The translations under genes and the position numbers were made by a program. The notes beneath the pieces were generated by a model, which was not told the origin of the DNA, ran no database searches, and saw only the letters and a list, made by a program, of their open reading frames with translations. DNA of 64,000 bases from Streptococcus canis (GTDB taxonomy: Bacteria > Bacillota > Bacilli > Lactobacillales > Streptococcaceae): assembly GCF_900636575.1 (NCBI RefSeq), contig NZ_LR134293.1, forward strand, positions 1,117,501-1,181,500, given 5' to 3'. Numbering within the stretch: the first letter of the stretch is position 1; every line of letters begins with the position of its first letter. Below, in pieces: positions 1 to 10,178 of this stretch.

Positions 1-21
1 GCCCATTATCTATATTATTAT

Positions 22-93
22 GGTCCGTTGGTCAAGGGGTTAAGACACCGCCTTTTCACGGCGGTAACACGGGTTCGAATCCCGTACGGACTA
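22..93 (+). tRNA. tRNA-Glu (anticodon TTC)
   Basis: The acceptor arm starts GGTCCGT and is closed by ACGGACT with a G-T first pair. The anticodon stem CCGCC/GGCGG holds the loop TTTTCAC, giving anticodon TTC. The T arm contains GTTCGAATC. CCA is not encoded. The tRNA lies at the very start of the window and may be the last gene of a tRNA or rRNA cluster to the left. Confidence 0.96.
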
Positions 94-143
94 TAATTCT
101 GTTTTTTATCATGATTTATGATTGATAAAATTCAAAATCCTCG

Positions 144-168
144 GAAGATCATTAAGATCTTCTTTTTT
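144..168 (+). terminator. Intrinsic terminator after tRNA-Glu
   Basis: A 7-bp stem GAAGATC/GATCTTC with a 5-nt loop is followed by six T. It sits 50 nt downstream of the tRNA. Confidence 0.75.
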
Positions 169-293
169 ATTGCCTCTTTTTGACTTTTGCTGGGGATGGA
201 CATGCCATTAATCTATTTAATAGAGCGATAATAGTTTTGCTTAATGTATTTTAAATCAGTGGACATTGTCAATTAGTTTTATTAGAAATGCTA

Positions 294-334
294 AAAAAGA
301 CGTCCTTTGAAAGATTAGCAGAGAACGTCTTTTT
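294..334. terminator. Hairpin, possible bidirectional terminator
   Basis: A perfect 10-bp inverted repeat, AAAAAGACGT (294-303) and ACGTCTTTTT (325-334), encloses a 21-nt loop. A T run lies at each end when read on either strand. It lies just outside the left end of the IS982-family element. The rest of 169-360 shows no gene. Confidence 0.45.
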
Positions 335-366
335 AGTAAGGTTATGTATGTGTAATTATAAGTTTA

Positions 367-1327
367 ACCCGTGGTGCTAGATAATTTCAAAATATCTCAA
401 ATGATAGGCTAGTACAATTTGCTCAAGTCTTAACTGCAGTTCTGCTAAACCTCTAGTCAGTGTGTGTTCCACATCAAAAAGAGCACAAAGCTCTGAGAAG
501 CGTGTCTCAATGGTTCGTCTCATAGCCATCAGTTGCCAATGATTATGTTGGTTAGCTCCTGCCATGTTTTGACGTAAAGGAGTCCATAGATGATAGCCTT
601 TTTGACCCAAATAGTCTTTAAGGTCCTTACTAAAATAGCCTAAGTCTGCTAAAACATAAGATTGCTGACAATTTGCTAATAAGTCATCAACTGCTCTAAT
701 ATCGTGAACAGAGGCTGGTGTCACAAGATAATTCAGAATATAGCCTGATAAAGTGACCAGCATATGTACTTTGAAGCCATAAAACTAAAGATGTTTAGAA
801 GCATTGTAACCAATGTCTGCCAAGCCATTAAAAATACGTGTTCTATAGTTACAGACAGATTGACAAAGTGGTAAGGGGAAACTGTCTATGATAACAATGG
901 CATCAGGAGAAATATGAGCAGTCATAGCTTGTCTGATGACTTGAACTAGCCAAATCAACTGTCTTGCTCGTCGGTTAAAACGGCTTCGTTCAAGAAGGTG
1001 ACCACAAGGAAACAGTTGGCAGATACGATAGAAATGCCGTTGGGACCTTATTCCTAGTTCAGCTTGCAAGAGAAGCAAGACTAAGAGTGATTCATCTGAA
1101 ACCTTGCTTAAATGAACATTGTGTCGATTTTTTAATGGCTCAGGACAATAGTCTTGATAAAATTTAGAGCAAATACTTGATAATTGATGGCTATTCCATT
1201 GTAAGTGATGAGATTTAGCGGTATACTGTAAGTGGCTCATTGGGACTAACCTCCTGTTTGTTAGGCACTTACAGTATAGTCCTTTGGGGCTTTTTATTGT
1301 AGTTTGAGATTATCTAGCACCACGGGT
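367..1327 (-). mobile_element. IS982-family insertion sequence, complete ends
   Basis: A perfect 19-bp terminal inverted repeat starts ACCCGTGGTGCTAGATAAT at 367-385 and has its reverse complement at 1309-1327. The 961-bp element is flanked by a 7-bp direct repeat AAGTTTA (360-366 and 1328-1334), which I read as the target-site duplication. It contains one transposase gene on the minus strand that is broken by a single in-frame stop. It landed in the non-coding gap between tRNA-Glu and the DUF960 gene, so it appears to interrupt nothing. I do not assign an IS name. Confidence 0.9.
377..1240 (-). pseudogene. IS982-family transposase, interrupted by one amber stop
   Basis: The two open segments, 151 and 128 residues, are in the same frame and are parted by one TAG at 785-787. 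From memory, relatives carry TGG (Trp) at this position, in a run that continues FYGFKVHM. The first segment has the Asp of IDSFPLPLC. The second has the Asp of VLADLGYF and the Glu of RRTIETRFSEL, which together form the DDE catalytic triad of this family. A good AGGAGG ribosome site precedes the ATG at 1240. A single-base nonsense change in an otherwise intact frame suggests recent inactivation, although stop readthrough or a sequencing error is possible. Confidence 0.85.
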
Positions 1328-1342
1328 AAGTTTAGCATATTT

Positions 1343-1654
1343 TTAATTGATTTCGTGCGGCAGCAAGATAGTTTCAATGCCTGAGTTGTCAACGACGTAA
1401 ATTGTTTTTGGGTAGAAGGGATCAAAGCTAGCCTTGTAATCAAAAACGATACGTAATCCTCGTTTACGATCAATGTATTCGTAGGAAAGGTATTGTTTAT
1501 TTTTGATGAGCTTGAAGACAAGAAGATTGTTTAGTGGGAAGACACCTTTTAGGTAGTGATCAATGATTTCCCAAAAGGTATCAATTAATTCTGGGGGGAG
1601 GCTGGTGGCTACACCAAAGCTGGCGTAGCGTTCTTTTGCTTTTTGGAATGCCAT
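1343..1654 (-). CDS. DUF960 family protein
   Basis: A 103-residue protein starting MAFQKAKERYASFG and ending in LLPHEIN. It matches the DUF960 family as I know it from streptococci and staphylococci: small, soluble, of unknown function, with many aromatic and charged residues. It has no signal peptide or membrane segment. Its stop lies only 16 nt from the right end of the IS982-family element. The DUF402 phosphatase gene lies 53 nt upstream on the same strand, so the two could share a transcript. Confidence 0.85.
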   Translation of the reverse strand: MAFQKAKERYASFGVATSLPPELIDTFWEIIDHYLKGVFPLNNLLVFKLIKNKQYLSYEYIDRKRGLRIVFDYKASFDPFYPKTIYVVDNSGIETILLPHEIN

Positions 1655-1707
1655 AGGGATATTTCCTCTCTAGTAATAAAGCACTCCAAGGGAGTGCCAG
1701 ACAACTA

Positions 1708-2241
1708 TTAACGATTCTTCAGTTCAAGATAACGTTTGTACCAAATAGTGATATAGGCCTTGGAAAATGGTCCTTTTTCATGATTAATCCAGTCAACTAA
1801 TATTTTGACATTTTCTTTTAGGATAAAGTCCATATCAGCTGAATACTGCATTTCTCTTTTATGAATCTCGTATTCATCAACATCAAGTAATCGCTTTTCA
1901 CCATCCGCAAAGACTTTGACATCCAAATCGTAATCAATGTATTTGAGGGCTTCGGTGTCCATAGTGTATGGACTAGCTAAGTTACAGTAATAGGAGACAC
2001 CATTATCTCGAATCATGGCTATGATGTTGAACCAATATTTTTTATGAAAATAAACGATTGCAGGTTCGCGAGTGACCCATCGTCTGCCATCACTTTCTGT
2101 AACAAGAGTGTGATCATTAACTCCAATAAGGGCATTTTCAGTTGTTTTTAGTACCATAGTATCGCGCCAGGTGCGGTGCAATCTACCATCATGCTTATAA
2201 CTTTGAATTGTAATAAAGTCGCCTTCTTTAGGTAATTTCAT
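1708..2241 (-). CDS. DUF402 nucleoside tri-/diphosphate phosphatase
   Basis: A 177-residue cytosolic protein of the DUF402/FomD-like family. The Gram-positive members are described as hydrolases of nucleoside tri- and diphosphates that need divalent metal. The N-terminal segment [19 protein letters not shown] and the central YYCNLASPY...[11 protein letters not shown] block with its clustered Asp residues are the recognisable family features; the Asp and Glu side chains probably bind metal. Length is normal. The gene sits between recX and the DUF960 gene on the same strand. Confidence 0.85.
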   Translation of the reverse strand: MKLPKEGDFITIQSYKHDGRLHRTWRDTMVLKTTENALIGVNDHTLVTESDGRRWVTREPAIVYFHKKYWFNIIAMIRDNGVSYYCNLASPYTMDTEALKYIDYDLDVKVFADGEKRLLDVDEYEIHKREMQYSADMDFILKENVKILVDWINHEKGPFSKAYITIWYKRYLELKNR

Positions 2242-2322
2242 GCCTTACCAACTTTCTACAATTAAACTTATCCCTTATAGTCTATCATAAATGTGTGAAA
2301 AAATCACTTGATTTTACCAAGC

Positions 2323-3099
2323 TTAGAGATAATCTCTTAATTTGCTATTGATATCGTCGCTGTCATAGCCTTTTCGGTAGAGAGACTGGAAAAGTTTTTG
2401 TTTGAGGGTATAGCCATCATATTTGCGACTGAGTTTACGGTATTGCTTGTCTAATTCTTTGTCGAGTAGGTCTTCAGTCTGCTGGTCATCTTGTTTAAAA
2501 TGGAACTGTTGTAGACTGTTTTTGGCGAGGTCGTAGGAGAAACCTTTGGTTAATAGGGATTGGATCATTTTATCTTTTAAGGCTTTGGGAGGAAGTTTTC
2601 CTTGGTATTTGTTAAAGAGTTTTTGACTTACTTTTTGAGCGAGTTGGTTAAAGTCTGTTTGGGATAAGATGGGGTCAATAGCTTGGCTTGCTATGCCTTT
2701 TTGTAATAGTTTTTGTTTTAAAACTTGAGGACCTTTATCACCATTTAACTGATTTTGACGGATATAGGTGTCAACCAATTTGGCATCATCTATCCATTGT
2801 TCTTGTTGGAGATGGTGAATGATGTCCGGAATGATGTTTTCGTCAATGTCGTGTTTACGCAGGTAATCAGTGACTTGATTTTTGCTGCGTTGCTGGAAGG
2901 AGAGAAAATAAAGGGCCAGATTTTTGCCGTAGGACAGTTGGTCAAAATGTTTGATGTCTTCAAGTTGATTATTGTCAAGGACGTTATCTTTACTCAGCAT
3001 AAAGCGAACAATGGTATCTTCTGTCACATAAAAGGAATGATTATTGTCCAATTCGATAAAGTAAAGGCGTTTTTTCTTTTCGATTTTAGTGATTTTCAT
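2323..3099 (-). CDS. recX: RecX, regulator of RecA
   Basis: A 258-residue cytosolic protein built of tandem three-helix RecX repeats, for example [21 protein letters not shown] near residues 80-105 and [20 protein letters not shown] near 185-205. RecX binds RecA filaments and limits their growth, so it tempers recombination and the SOS response. Length is typical for the Firmicutes form, which is longer than the E. coli protein. It is divergent from rlmD, with 114 nt between the starts. Confidence 0.93.
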   Translation of the reverse strand: MKITKIEKKKRLYFIELDNNHSFYVTEDTIVRFMLSKDNVLDNNQLEDIKHFDQLSYGKNLALYFLSFQQRSKNQVTDYLRKHDIDENIIPDIIHHLQQEQWIDDAKLVDTYIRQNQLNGDKGPQVLKQKLLQKGIASQAIDPILSQTDFNQLAQKVSQKLFNKYQGKLPPKALKDKMIQSLLTKGFSYDLAKNSLQQFHFKQDDQQTEDLLDKELDKQYRKLSRKYDGYTLKQKLFQSLYRKGYDSDDINSKLRDYL

Positions 3100-3213
3100 A
3101 TCTACATTATAGCAAAAATGGTAGAATAGAAGACGGAAATACTGCTAAAAAAGTATTGCTTGTAGCTGTTTTTGGTGATGAGATTAGGATAGTAGAGGAA
3201 GTAAGGGGAAGAG

Positions 3214-4572
3214 ATGGTTGTAAAGGTTAAACAGAAGATTCCTTTAAAAATTAAGCGGATGGGAATCAATGGTGAAGGCATTGGTTTTTATCAGAAAACC
3301 TTGGTATTTGTCCCTGGTGCTTTAAAGGGAGAGGATGTTTTTTGCCAAGTCATTGCGGTCAAGCGAAATTTTGCAGAGGCCAAGCTGTTAACGGTAAACA
3401 AGGTTTCCAAGCATCGTGTCAAACCAGCTTGTCCTATTTATGAAACTTGTGGCGGATGCCAAATTATGCATCTAGCCTATCCTAAACAGCTAGATTTTAA
3501 AGATGATGTGATTAGGCAAGCTCTTAAAAAATTCAAACCAGCCGGTTATGAGCGATTTAATATTAAGCCTACCAAGGGGATGAAAAAGCCAGATCACTAT
3601 AGAGCAAAGTTACAGTTTCAGTTAAGGTCATTTGGAGGATCGGTCAAAGCTGGTCTCTTTTCTCAAGGTAGTCACCGTTTGGTTCCTATTAATCATTGTT
3701 TGGTACAGGATACATTGACACAAGAGATTATTAATCGTATCACACAGTTAGTGGATAGGTACAAGTTGCCTGTTTACAATGAGCGAAACATTGCTGGTAT
3801 TCGGACGGTAATGGTTCGGAAAGCACAGGCTAGTGAGCAGGTGCAGATTATTATTGTGAGTAGTAAGGAAATTAGTTTGGCGGGACTCATTGGAGAATTG
3901 ACCAAGGCTTTTCCTCAAATTAAGACGGTGGCTTTGAATATTAATCGCTCTAAATCGAGTGAGATTTATGGGGACGAAACTGAAATTCTATGGGGTCAAG
4001 AGGCAATCCATGAAGTAGTTTTGGATTATGGATTTGCGTTGTCACCGAGAGCTTTTTACCAGCTTAATCCGGAGCAGACAGAGGTTTTGTATGGCGAGGT
4101 GGTTAAAGCTTTGGATGTAGGGGGTACAGATCACATTATCGATGCCTATTGTGGCGTTGGCTCAATTGGTTTCGCTTTTGCAGGTAAGGTCAAGTCTGTT
4201 CGTGGCATGGATATTATTCCAGAAGCGATTGAGGATGCACAGAAAAATGCCAAGGCCATGGGCTTTGACAATACTTACTATGAGGCAGGGAAGGCAGAGG
4301 ATATTATTCCCAAATGGTATAAACAAGGTTATCGGGCCGATGCTATCATTGTCGATCCGCCAAGAACTGGTTTAGATGATAAATTATTAAAAACGATTCT
4401 TCATTACCAACCAGAGCAGATGGTTTACGTGTCTTGTAATACATCCACCTTAGCCCGCGACTTGGTTTCTCTAGTTAAGGTGTATGAAGTGGTTTACATC
4501 CAGTCGGTTGATATGTTCCCTCATACGGCAAGAACCGAGGCTGTAGTGAAGCTACAAAGGAAGGAATGCTGA
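3214..4572 (+). CDS. rlmD: 23S rRNA (uracil-5-)-methyltransferase, RlmD/RumA type
   Basis: A 452-residue enzyme that transfers a methyl group from SAM to C5 of uridine in 23S rRNA. An N-terminal TRAM domain (about 1-60) is followed by iron-sulfur cysteines in the [14 protein letters not shown] segment. The SAM fold follows with [11 protein letters not shown], and the catalytic block is [14 protein letters not shown], which holds the nucleophilic Cys. VDPPRTGLD is also conserved. In some Gram-positive bacteria one such enzyme modifies two uridines (RlmCD), and the sequence alone does not settle which applies here. A hairpin terminator follows the gene. Confidence 0.93.
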   Translation: MVVKVKQKIPLKIKRMGINGEGIGFYQKTLVFVPGALKGEDVFCQVIAVKRNFAEAKLLTVNKVSKHRVKPACPIYETCGGCQIMHLAYPKQLDFKDDVIRQALKKFKPAGYERFNIKPTKGMKKPDHYRAKLQFQLRSFGGSVKAGLFSQGSHRLVPINHCLVQDTLTQEIINRITQLVDRYKLPVYNERNIAGIRTVMVRKAQASEQVQIIIVSSKEISLAGLIGELTKAFPQIKTVALNINRSKSSEIYGDETEILWGQEAIHEVVLDYGFALSPRAFYQLNPEQTEVLYGEVVKALDVGGTDHIIDAYCGVGSIGFAFAGKVKSVRGMDIIPEAIEDAQKNAKAMGFDNTYYEAGKAEDIIPKWYKQGYRADAIIVDPPRTGLDDKLLKTILHYQPEQMVYVSCNTSTLARDLVSLVKVYEVVYIQSVDMFPHTARTEAVVKLQRKEC

Positions 4573-4656
4573 GAATCCTTGATTTTATGTTGTTTTTCAA
4601 GTATTTTGTCTTAGTTAGTCTTGGAGGATTAAAAAAGTTAGATAACTCAAAGTAAA

Positions 4657-4689
4657 CGAGAACATTGTTATCAGTGTTCTCGTGTTTTT
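4657..4689 (+). terminator. Intrinsic terminator after rlmD
   Basis: The stem CGAGAACA (4657-4664) pairs with TGTTCTCG (4675-4682), followed by TGTTTTT. It lies 85 nt after the rlmD stop. Confidence 0.7.
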
Positions 4690-4884
4690 GTGGATAAGAC
4701 AAATACTGAGATGGCGAGTTATCATCAGGGGATAAAGCTGTTAGTTGTCTTTTGGCTTATTCTTATGTTTTTTTAAAATTGATACCAGTACAATTGATAA
4801 TAGGTTTCAACAATAATTATAAGGGAGGATAGGATAAACGAAATACTTACGATAAAGTAAGTTACCATAACTTGTATAGGGATG

Positions 4885-4912
4885 AAAAGAGGCTGGACAA
4901 ACGGCCTCTTTT
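4885..4912. terminator. Intrinsic terminator, GH38 gene end
   Basis: AAAAGAGGC (4885-4893) pairs with GCCTCTTTT (4904-4912) around a 10-nt loop. The A run on one side and T run on the other let it work in both directions. It lies 33 nt past the stop of the minus-strand GH38 gene. Between 4690 and 4884 I see no gene. Confidence 0.75.
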
Positions 4913-4945
4913 TAAATGTATTGATTTGTTGCTAGTGCCAATGGC

Positions 4946-7657
4946 TTATTCTTTCTGCCAGGCTAAGGTTAGGATGTCAGCTTTTCCAAGCTGGTTGGGC
5001 AAGGTTTGGTTGCTATCTTTTTCTAACAAATTAGTGACCTTGGCTTTGTGGTTTGGCAGGTTTAGGCTAAAGTCACAAGCTTTATGGTTTGAGAGGTTAT
5101 AACAACGCGTGATGAGGGCATTATCAGATAGGCGACGTTTAAAGGCTGTGAGGGCAACTTGGTCGTTTGTACCTGTCAGATAACTATATTCTGCGGCTAA
5201 TCGTCCCTCGTGTTGGTCTGTTTGTGTGGCAATAACAGGAACTTGTCCTTCCTGAGCCCGCCAGTAGCTAGCAAATTGTGTTTGCTTAGTGATGCTTTCA
5301 AAACTATAAGAAAGGCTGTGCTGGCCGAGGCATTGGGCTTCAGGAGTAGGGAAATAACCCCAGTCGCCCATTTCACCAATAGAACGTAGGAGAGTGATGG
5401 CGATGGTATTGGTATCTGGTAAAATCTCGTATTCGTTGAGACCGTAGTTACCAATAGTGACTCCATTTTCACCATCAAAGAGACTCACAAAGCATTCTTG
5501 GTGTTGTGGGTTACTTGGATTCTTCCAAAAGGTAGCGTGTGGTTGATTTGGGCGTTCCACAGTTTCAAAAATGCTGTCAGCAAGATGCTGGTCTGTTTTA
5601 AGGTGAGTTGGGAACAAGACACGCAAGCGATGATTAGTCATTTGATTATCAAAACTTGTGGTAAATTGAAGACGAGGGTTCTCTTTCTCCATACGGATAA
5701 GGGTTTTTAAGGTTAGCTCAGCCTTTTTTTGTGAGCGTCCTGCTTGGCGTTCTGTGATGTCAATGACAGCCTCCATCTCAGCCCGTAAGCGGTCATCAGC
5801 GGAGACAGGAATGGCAAAGGTTTGACTTATTTCGATTTCTGCTAACTGGGCAGTATTGCTGAGGATGGCTAGACAAGTTGTGCCCTGGTCCGCATAAAAG
5901 GGCTGTTCGTGATTTGGTTGGCGAGAAATGTATTCATTGCCGATATCACCACAGTCTTCAAAGCGTAACAGGTCTTGATAGGTAAGACCAGATTCTTTGT
6001 CCGTGATGGTTAAACGCCCATCAGATTGTATCATGACTTTTAGAAAATCATTTTCGAGACACTTATTATTATCATTATAGAGTGGGGCTGGTATTGTTTG
6101 AGAAGGTGTTGCGCCATCTCCTAGTTGTAATGCCAAGGCTTTCCAAGACATGGCTGGAAGGGTGACTGGTAGGCGTAAAGTGACCTTGATGGCAAAATAA
6201 GGTTCTCGGAAGGTTCGCTCTGGCAAATCGTAGTCAAAGGCAATGCATGTCTCAAGGATTTCTGCTTCGGGTATCACTTGTCCGCTAGTGTCAATGACGT
6301 GGAAAGATTGAGAAAGTCCTGCTAAGTAATCCTCAGCTTCTTGGTAAACATCTTTAGGGAAACGTTGGCCAAAATGGTATTTTTTCCAAGTTAGGCTGAT
6401 TTCGGTAACCCTTGTTTTTGTGTGACCACTGGTATTAAATAAGAGAAAGGGCTGGCTATCTGTTGGAAAGTCACTGGTATCAATGGCATCAGCAAGTTGC
6501 TTGACAGCTTTCTCGGCTAAATAATGACCAACTTGGTGAGCTTTTTCAAAGCGCGTCATCATTTCTTGATGAACACTATCGACACTACACCCACAGATAG
6601 AATCATGAGGGTGATTTTGCATCAGAGTTTTCCAAGCGTAACGCAGTTGGTCATGAGGGTAGGTACTTGTTACATCATAAGCCATTGCTGCTAAGGGTTC
6701 AGTAATATTTTCGAGTTGGCGAGAGACTCTGGTATTGGCTTGTTTGAGGTAAATACGAGAAGAGGCTGTATTGGCAAGAGTGTACCAGCCATCGGTTTCT
6801 TGGCTAGTAATTTCTCCTTGAACAGTTGAGAGGTTTTCTGGTAAATCATTTGCAAGATCAGCCAAGTAATCTTCAAAGCAGGAATGCACAAATTCGTAGT
6901 CAGGATAGAGTTGGTTGGCTAAGGCGATTGCCTTGGTGACATCAAGTTGTACGGGTTGATGGTCTACGCCATTCATCATGAGAAGGTGCTTGGTTGAGGC
7001 AAAGCGTTCGGCGTCAGCTAATTTTTGATCCCAGAAAATCCGTGCCTCAGTCTCTGTTGTTGGAATCTCGTTGCCATTGCTGTACCAGTTGGCGAAGAGG
7101 AGGCCAAGAATATGACTGTCGTCTGGTCCATGCCAGCTGATTTCAGAGAATTGGGAGCTGTATTTTTCACTGGTATCCACTTGATTGTTAAATCCAGTTG
7201 GACGAATGCCACGACCAAAGGCAGCAGCATGTAGGTCAGCTTTTGACATCAATTGTGGTGTTTGTCCCATATTTCCAAAGGTATCTGGAAAATAGCCAAG
7301 TGGGACACTAGCTCCCCATTTGTCACAGTCTTCTTTGCCAATAAGCATGTTGCGCACATTGGATTCGCTGCTAGTCAAAAAATCGTCCTGTAAGATATAG
7401 AAGGGACCGATACGGAGTTTGCCATCAGCAATGGCTTGTCTAATGTCAGCTTCACGTTCAGGGCGCACTTGTAAATAATCATCTAGGATAATGGTTTGTC
7501 CATCTAAATGAAAGCTATGAAAATCAGGGTCTGTTTGAAAAAGCTCTAACAGGTCATCTATTAAGTTAATCAGACGCATGTGGTGTTGCTCATAGGCCAT
7601 ATACCACTCGCGATCCCAATGACTGTGTGAAATAATGTGTACTTTTTTAGTTGCCAT
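4946..7657 (-). CDS. GH38 alpha-mannosidase
   Basis: A 903-residue enzyme of glycoside hydrolase family 38, which removes alpha-linked mannose with retention of configuration and a bound zinc ion. The hallmark zinc-binding block HSHWDREW is at residues 11-18. GYFPDTFGNMGQTPQ carries the expected catalytic Asp, and PHDSICGCSVDSVH is a further conserved stretch with a metal-binding His/Asp pair. There is no signal peptide or anchor, so it acts in the cytoplasm on imported oligosaccharide. It follows the GH125 gene by 14 nt in one operon. Family members of this size in streptococci trim N-glycan-derived mannosides; the exact linkage preference is not visible. Confidence 0.95.
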   Translation of the reverse strand: MATKKVHIISHSHWDREWYMAYEQHHMRLINLIDDLLELFQTDPDFHSFHLDGQTIILDDYLQVRPEREADIRQAIADGKLRIGPFYILQDDFLTSSESNVRNMLIGKEDCDKWGASVPLGYFPDTFGNMGQTPQLMSKADLHAAAFGRGIRPTGFNNQVDTSEKYSSQFSEISWHGPDDSHILGLLFANWYSNGNEIPTTETEARIFWDQKLADAERFASTKHLLMMNGVDHQPVQLDVTKAIALANQLYPDYEFVHSCFEDYLADLANDLPENLSTVQGEITSQETDGWYTLANTASSRIYLKQANTRVSRQLENITEPLAAMAYDVTSTYPHDQLRYAWKTLMQNHPHDSICGCSVDSVHQEMMTRFEKAHQVGHYLAEKAVKQLADAIDTSDFPTDSQPFLLFNTSGHTKTRVTEISLTWKKYHFGQRFPKDVYQEAEDYLAGLSQSFHVIDTSGQVIPEAEILETCIAFDYDLPERTFREPYFAIKVTLRLPVTLPAMSWKALALQLGDGATPSQTIPAPLYNDNNKCLENDFLKVMIQSDGRLTITDKESGLTYQDLLRFEDCGDIGNEYISRQPNHEQPFYADQGTTCLAILSNTAQLAEIEISQTFAIPVSADDRLRAEMEAVIDITERQAGRSQKKAELTLKTLIRMEKENPRLQFTTSFDNQMTNHRLRVLFPTHLKTDQHLADSIFETVERPNQPHATFWKNPSNPQHQECFVSLFDGENGVTIGNYGLNEYEILPDTNTIAITLLRSIGEMGDWGYFPTPEAQCLGQHSLSYSFESITKQTQFASYWRAQEGQVPVIATQTDQHEGRLAAEYSYLTGTNDQVALTAFKRRLSDNALITRCYNLSNHKACDFSLNLPNHKAKVTNLLEKDSNQTLPNQLGKADILTLAWQKE

Positions 7658-7671
7658 AAAGGCCTCGCTTT

Positions 7672-8958
7672 CTAAGGGGCAATACTAAAGCCGAGATAGT
7701 CAAGAAGTAATTCACAGAACATCATGTTGGCCCAAGAGAACCACTCACGGGTATACTGATAAGGATTGTTGACATCAAAGCCCTCGTGCATTAAGTGGGT
7801 ACCGGCGTCTGTTGCTACAAGCAAATCAAGCATCTCTTTTTTACTGTCTTGGTCAAGAGCGGTCAATCCTTGTAAGGCAAGGGCAATATGCCAAATATAA
7901 TTGTCTGGTGTGTGGGAGGAACCGATGCCTGCTGCGGCACTTCCCTGGTAATAATAAGGGTTTTCTTGACTGAGAATAGTACGGCGTGTTGCTAGGTAAA
8001 TAGGGTCATCTTTAGCGCAAAAACCAAGGTAAGGCGCAGCGAGGAGACTTGGAATATTAGCATCATCCATGATGGAAAAATGTCCCAGGCCATCCACTTC
8101 GTAAGCGTAAATGGTTTCTCCCTTGCTATTTTGAACAAGGGCATGGTTGGCAATACCTGATTGAATAGCTTCTTTCAGGATTTTAGCACGATGAGCCACT
8201 TGTTTATTGTGAAAAAGGTTGCTATATAAGGTTTCAAGGTAAGAAAGCACAACCACTGCAAACATATTTGAAGGAATGAGGTAACCATATTGACAAGCAT
8301 CATCACTTGGTCTAAAGCCTGACCAAGTCATCCCAGTTGGTGCGACAGGATTTCCTTTTCCCTTATGTGTTAGGGTATCTTCTTTGCGCCAAGTATCTCG
8401 TTCAAATAAGTAAGGAGACTGGGTGTGGTCTTGTTCAACTGTCCATAGGTCAAGAATGAGTTCTACCCCACGATGAAAATCTTTATTAAAATGATCAGTA
8501 CTTCCTGTTTCACGATAGAGCAGGTAGGCTAGCTGAATAGGGTAGCAAAGGGAATCAATCTCATATTTGCGTTCCCAAATCCAAGGATTCATTTGAGTGT
8601 GGTCGGTTTGGTGTCCTTTTCCATTAGCTTCCTCGTTGAAGGCATTGGCATAGGGATCGATACAAATGTAGCGGAATTGGCGTTTGACCAAACCAGCAAT
8701 AATCTTTCTAATTTCCTCATCTTCCTTGGCTAGAAATAGGTAAGGTTTCATTTGCGCAGTGGAATCACGTAACCACATGGCAGGAATATCGCCAGTTAGG
8801 AGAAAACTAGTACCGTCCTTGTCGGTTTTTAAAGTTGTCTCCAGAGTATTGGCAAAGCTTGTTTTAAAATTAAGAGCCCAGTCAGCATGTTGGTCTCCAC
8901 AAAGGCTTTCCACCTTGGCTATAAACTGGCTGACACTAGCTGGAATTGGTCTTGTCAT
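7672..8958 (-). CDS. GH125 exo-alpha-1,6-mannosidase
   Basis: A 428-residue cytosolic enzyme. The family signature [14 protein letters not shown] lies near residue 60-75, and [16 protein letters not shown] and [14 protein letters not shown] are also typical. Characterised GH125 enzymes remove non-reducing alpha-1,6-mannose by inversion. The start chosen is the ATG at 8958, because GGAGG lies 8 nt upstream. An in-frame ATG at 8985 would add nine residues but falls inside the operator-like palindrome and has no ribosome site. It is the first gene of the operon with GH38 and is divergent from the GntR regulator. Confidence 0.94.
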   Translation of the reverse strand: MTRPIPASVSQFIAKVESLCGDQHADWALNFKTSFANTLETTLKTDKDGTSFLLTGDIPAMWLRDSTAQMKPYLFLAKEDEEIRKIIAGLVKRQFRYICIDPYANAFNEEANGKGHQTDHTQMNPWIWERKYEIDSLCYPIQLAYLLYRETGSTDHFNKDFHRGVELILDLWTVEQDHTQSPYLFERDTWRKEDTLTHKGKGNPVAPTGMTWSGFRPSDDACQYGYLIPSNMFAVVVLSYLETLYSNLFHNKQVAHRAKILKEAIQSGIANHALVQNSKGETIYAYEVDGLGHFSIMDDANIPSLLAAPYLGFCAKDDPIYLATRRTILSQENPYYYQGSAAAGIGSSHTPDNYIWHIALALQGLTALDQDSKKEMLDLLVATDAGTHLMHEGFDVNNPYQYTREWFSWANMMFCELLLDYLGFSIAP

Positions 8959-8971
8959 GTCATATCCTCCG

Positions 8972-8987
8972 AAATGATATATCATTT
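8972..8987. promoter_or_regulatory. Perfect 16-bp palindrome, candidate GntR operator
   Basis: AAATGATATATCATTT is a perfect palindrome between the GH125 promoter and its ribosome site. It is placed where a bound repressor would block transcription. The divergent gene encodes a GntR-type regulator, its most likely ligand. Confidence 0.55.
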
Positions 8988-8999
8988 ATCTTTTGTTTC

Positions 9000-9028
9000 A
9001 TTATAAACGATAAGTTAAACTTTGTCTA
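9000..9028 (-). promoter_or_regulatory. Promoter of GH125-GH38 operon
   Basis: On the minus strand, TAGACA (9028-9023) and TATAAT (9005-9000) are separated by 17 bp. This is a near-consensus sigma-70-type promoter pointing at the GH125 gene. Confidence 0.75.
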
Positions 9029-9044
9029 TAAGTTTTTGAAAAGG

Positions 9045-9073
9045 TTTACAACTCTTTTTGGACATGCTATACT
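9045..9073 (+). promoter_or_regulatory. Promoter of gntR-GH84-GH1 operon
   Basis: TTTACA (9045-9050) and TATACT (9068-9073) have a 17-bp spacer. An AGGAG ribosome site and the ATG at 9091 follow closely. Confidence 0.75.
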
Positions 9074-9090
9074 AATGACAGGAGTAAAGA

Positions 9091-10131
9091 ATGACAGAAT
9101 TATTGTATAAAAAGATATATCATTTTATAAAAGAACAAATAGAATCAGGTCGCTTGCGAATTGGTGATCGCTTACCCACCGAAAAGGAATTGTCAGAACA
9201 ATTTTTGGTAAGCCGCATCACTTCTAAGCGAGCACTTGTAGAACTGGAGCAAGAAGGCCTAATCACGAGAAGCCGTGGAAAAGGAAGTTTCGTAGCTGAA
9301 AAGCAAGTGAAGTCTCCTGAAAAGAATAAGGATTTGCTGTTGATTCTTCCTTTTGCTTCAGATTATGAATTGGGTGATTATGCCAAGGGCATCATGACTT
9401 ATATTGCTGAAAAAGGTTATCGGTTGATGGTGCAACTAGCCAGTACAGTTCATTTGGAAGAATTGTCCGGTTATGCCGGGGTTATTTATTATCCTGAAGA
9501 TGTCAATCATAGTATTGATTTACTCTTTTATTGTGATAACCATCACATTCCTCTAGTTTTGCTGGATAAATCTTTAGAGCTGTTTCAGTTTCCAGCTGTT
9601 GTGGCGGATAATAAAGGCGGTGCCTATCAATTGACGCAACACTTGATTGAGCAAGCATGTGATCAGATTAGGTTTGTAGCAACAGGTTCTTTTGGAGAAG
9701 TATCGTCTGTTAGAGACCGTTATTTAGGTTATTTGGAAGCCATGGCAGAAGCGTCTCTGAAACCCCATTATTTTCCTAAAACAGAGACTGAAACATCGGA
9801 TGCTTACCTGAATCGTCTGGTGGAAGCCTTATTGGAAACACCAGCCACTAAAACAGGACTTGTGGTGGAAAATGATTGGTTGGCTATTCAACTGATTCAA
9901 AAAATCACACAGGTTGGCTTATCAATTCCTGATAAAGTCGCCATTGTTGGCTTTGATAATAGCCAAGCCTCTCGTTTATTGACTCCCAAATTAAGCACAG
10001 CGGCTCAAGACTTTTACCAAATGGGGCAAGAAGCAGCTAGGCTCTTGCTGCAGAGTATTCATGAGCCAGACCTAGCAGTGGTATCTTGCCAGTTGCCTGT
10101 TCAAGTGTTTATCAGAGAAAGTAGTCACTAA
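9091..10131 (+). CDS. GntR-family regulator with LacI-type sensor domain
   Basis: A 346-residue transcription factor. Residues 1-70 form a GntR winged helix-turn-helix (RLPTEKELSEQFLVSRITSKRALVELEQEGLI). Residues 78-346 form a periplasmic-binding-protein-like sugar sensor (VAIVGFDNSQASRLLTPKLSTA is typical of the LacI/AraR group). It probably senses a mannose- or GlcNAc-containing intermediate and controls both divergent operons. The palindrome at 8972-8987 is a likely target. GH84 and GH1 genes follow on the same strand. Confidence 0.9.
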   Translation: MTELLYKKIYHFIKEQIESGRLRIGDRLPTEKELSEQFLVSRITSKRALVELEQEGLITRSRGKGSFVAEKQVKSPEKNKDLLLILPFASDYELGDYAKGIMTYIAEKGYRLMVQLASTVHLEELSGYAGVIYYPEDVNHSIDLLFYCDNHHIPLVLLDKSLELFQFPAVVADNKGGAYQLTQHLIEQACDQIRFVATGSFGEVSSVRDRYLGYLEAMAEASLKPHYFPKTETETSDAYLNRLVEALLETPATKTGLVVENDWLAIQLIQKITQVGLSIPDKVAIVGFDNSQASRLLTPKLSTAAQDFYQMGQEAARLLLQSIHEPDLAVVSCQLPVQVFIRESSH

Positions 10132-10178
10132 AAGAAATTAATATCACGAGCTTTTGGCTCAGATGAAGGAGAATAAGA

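Noticed and set aside
2755..3129. A 124-codon plus-strand frame opposite recX.
   Set aside because: It is the shadow of the recX codons on the other strand and has no known features.
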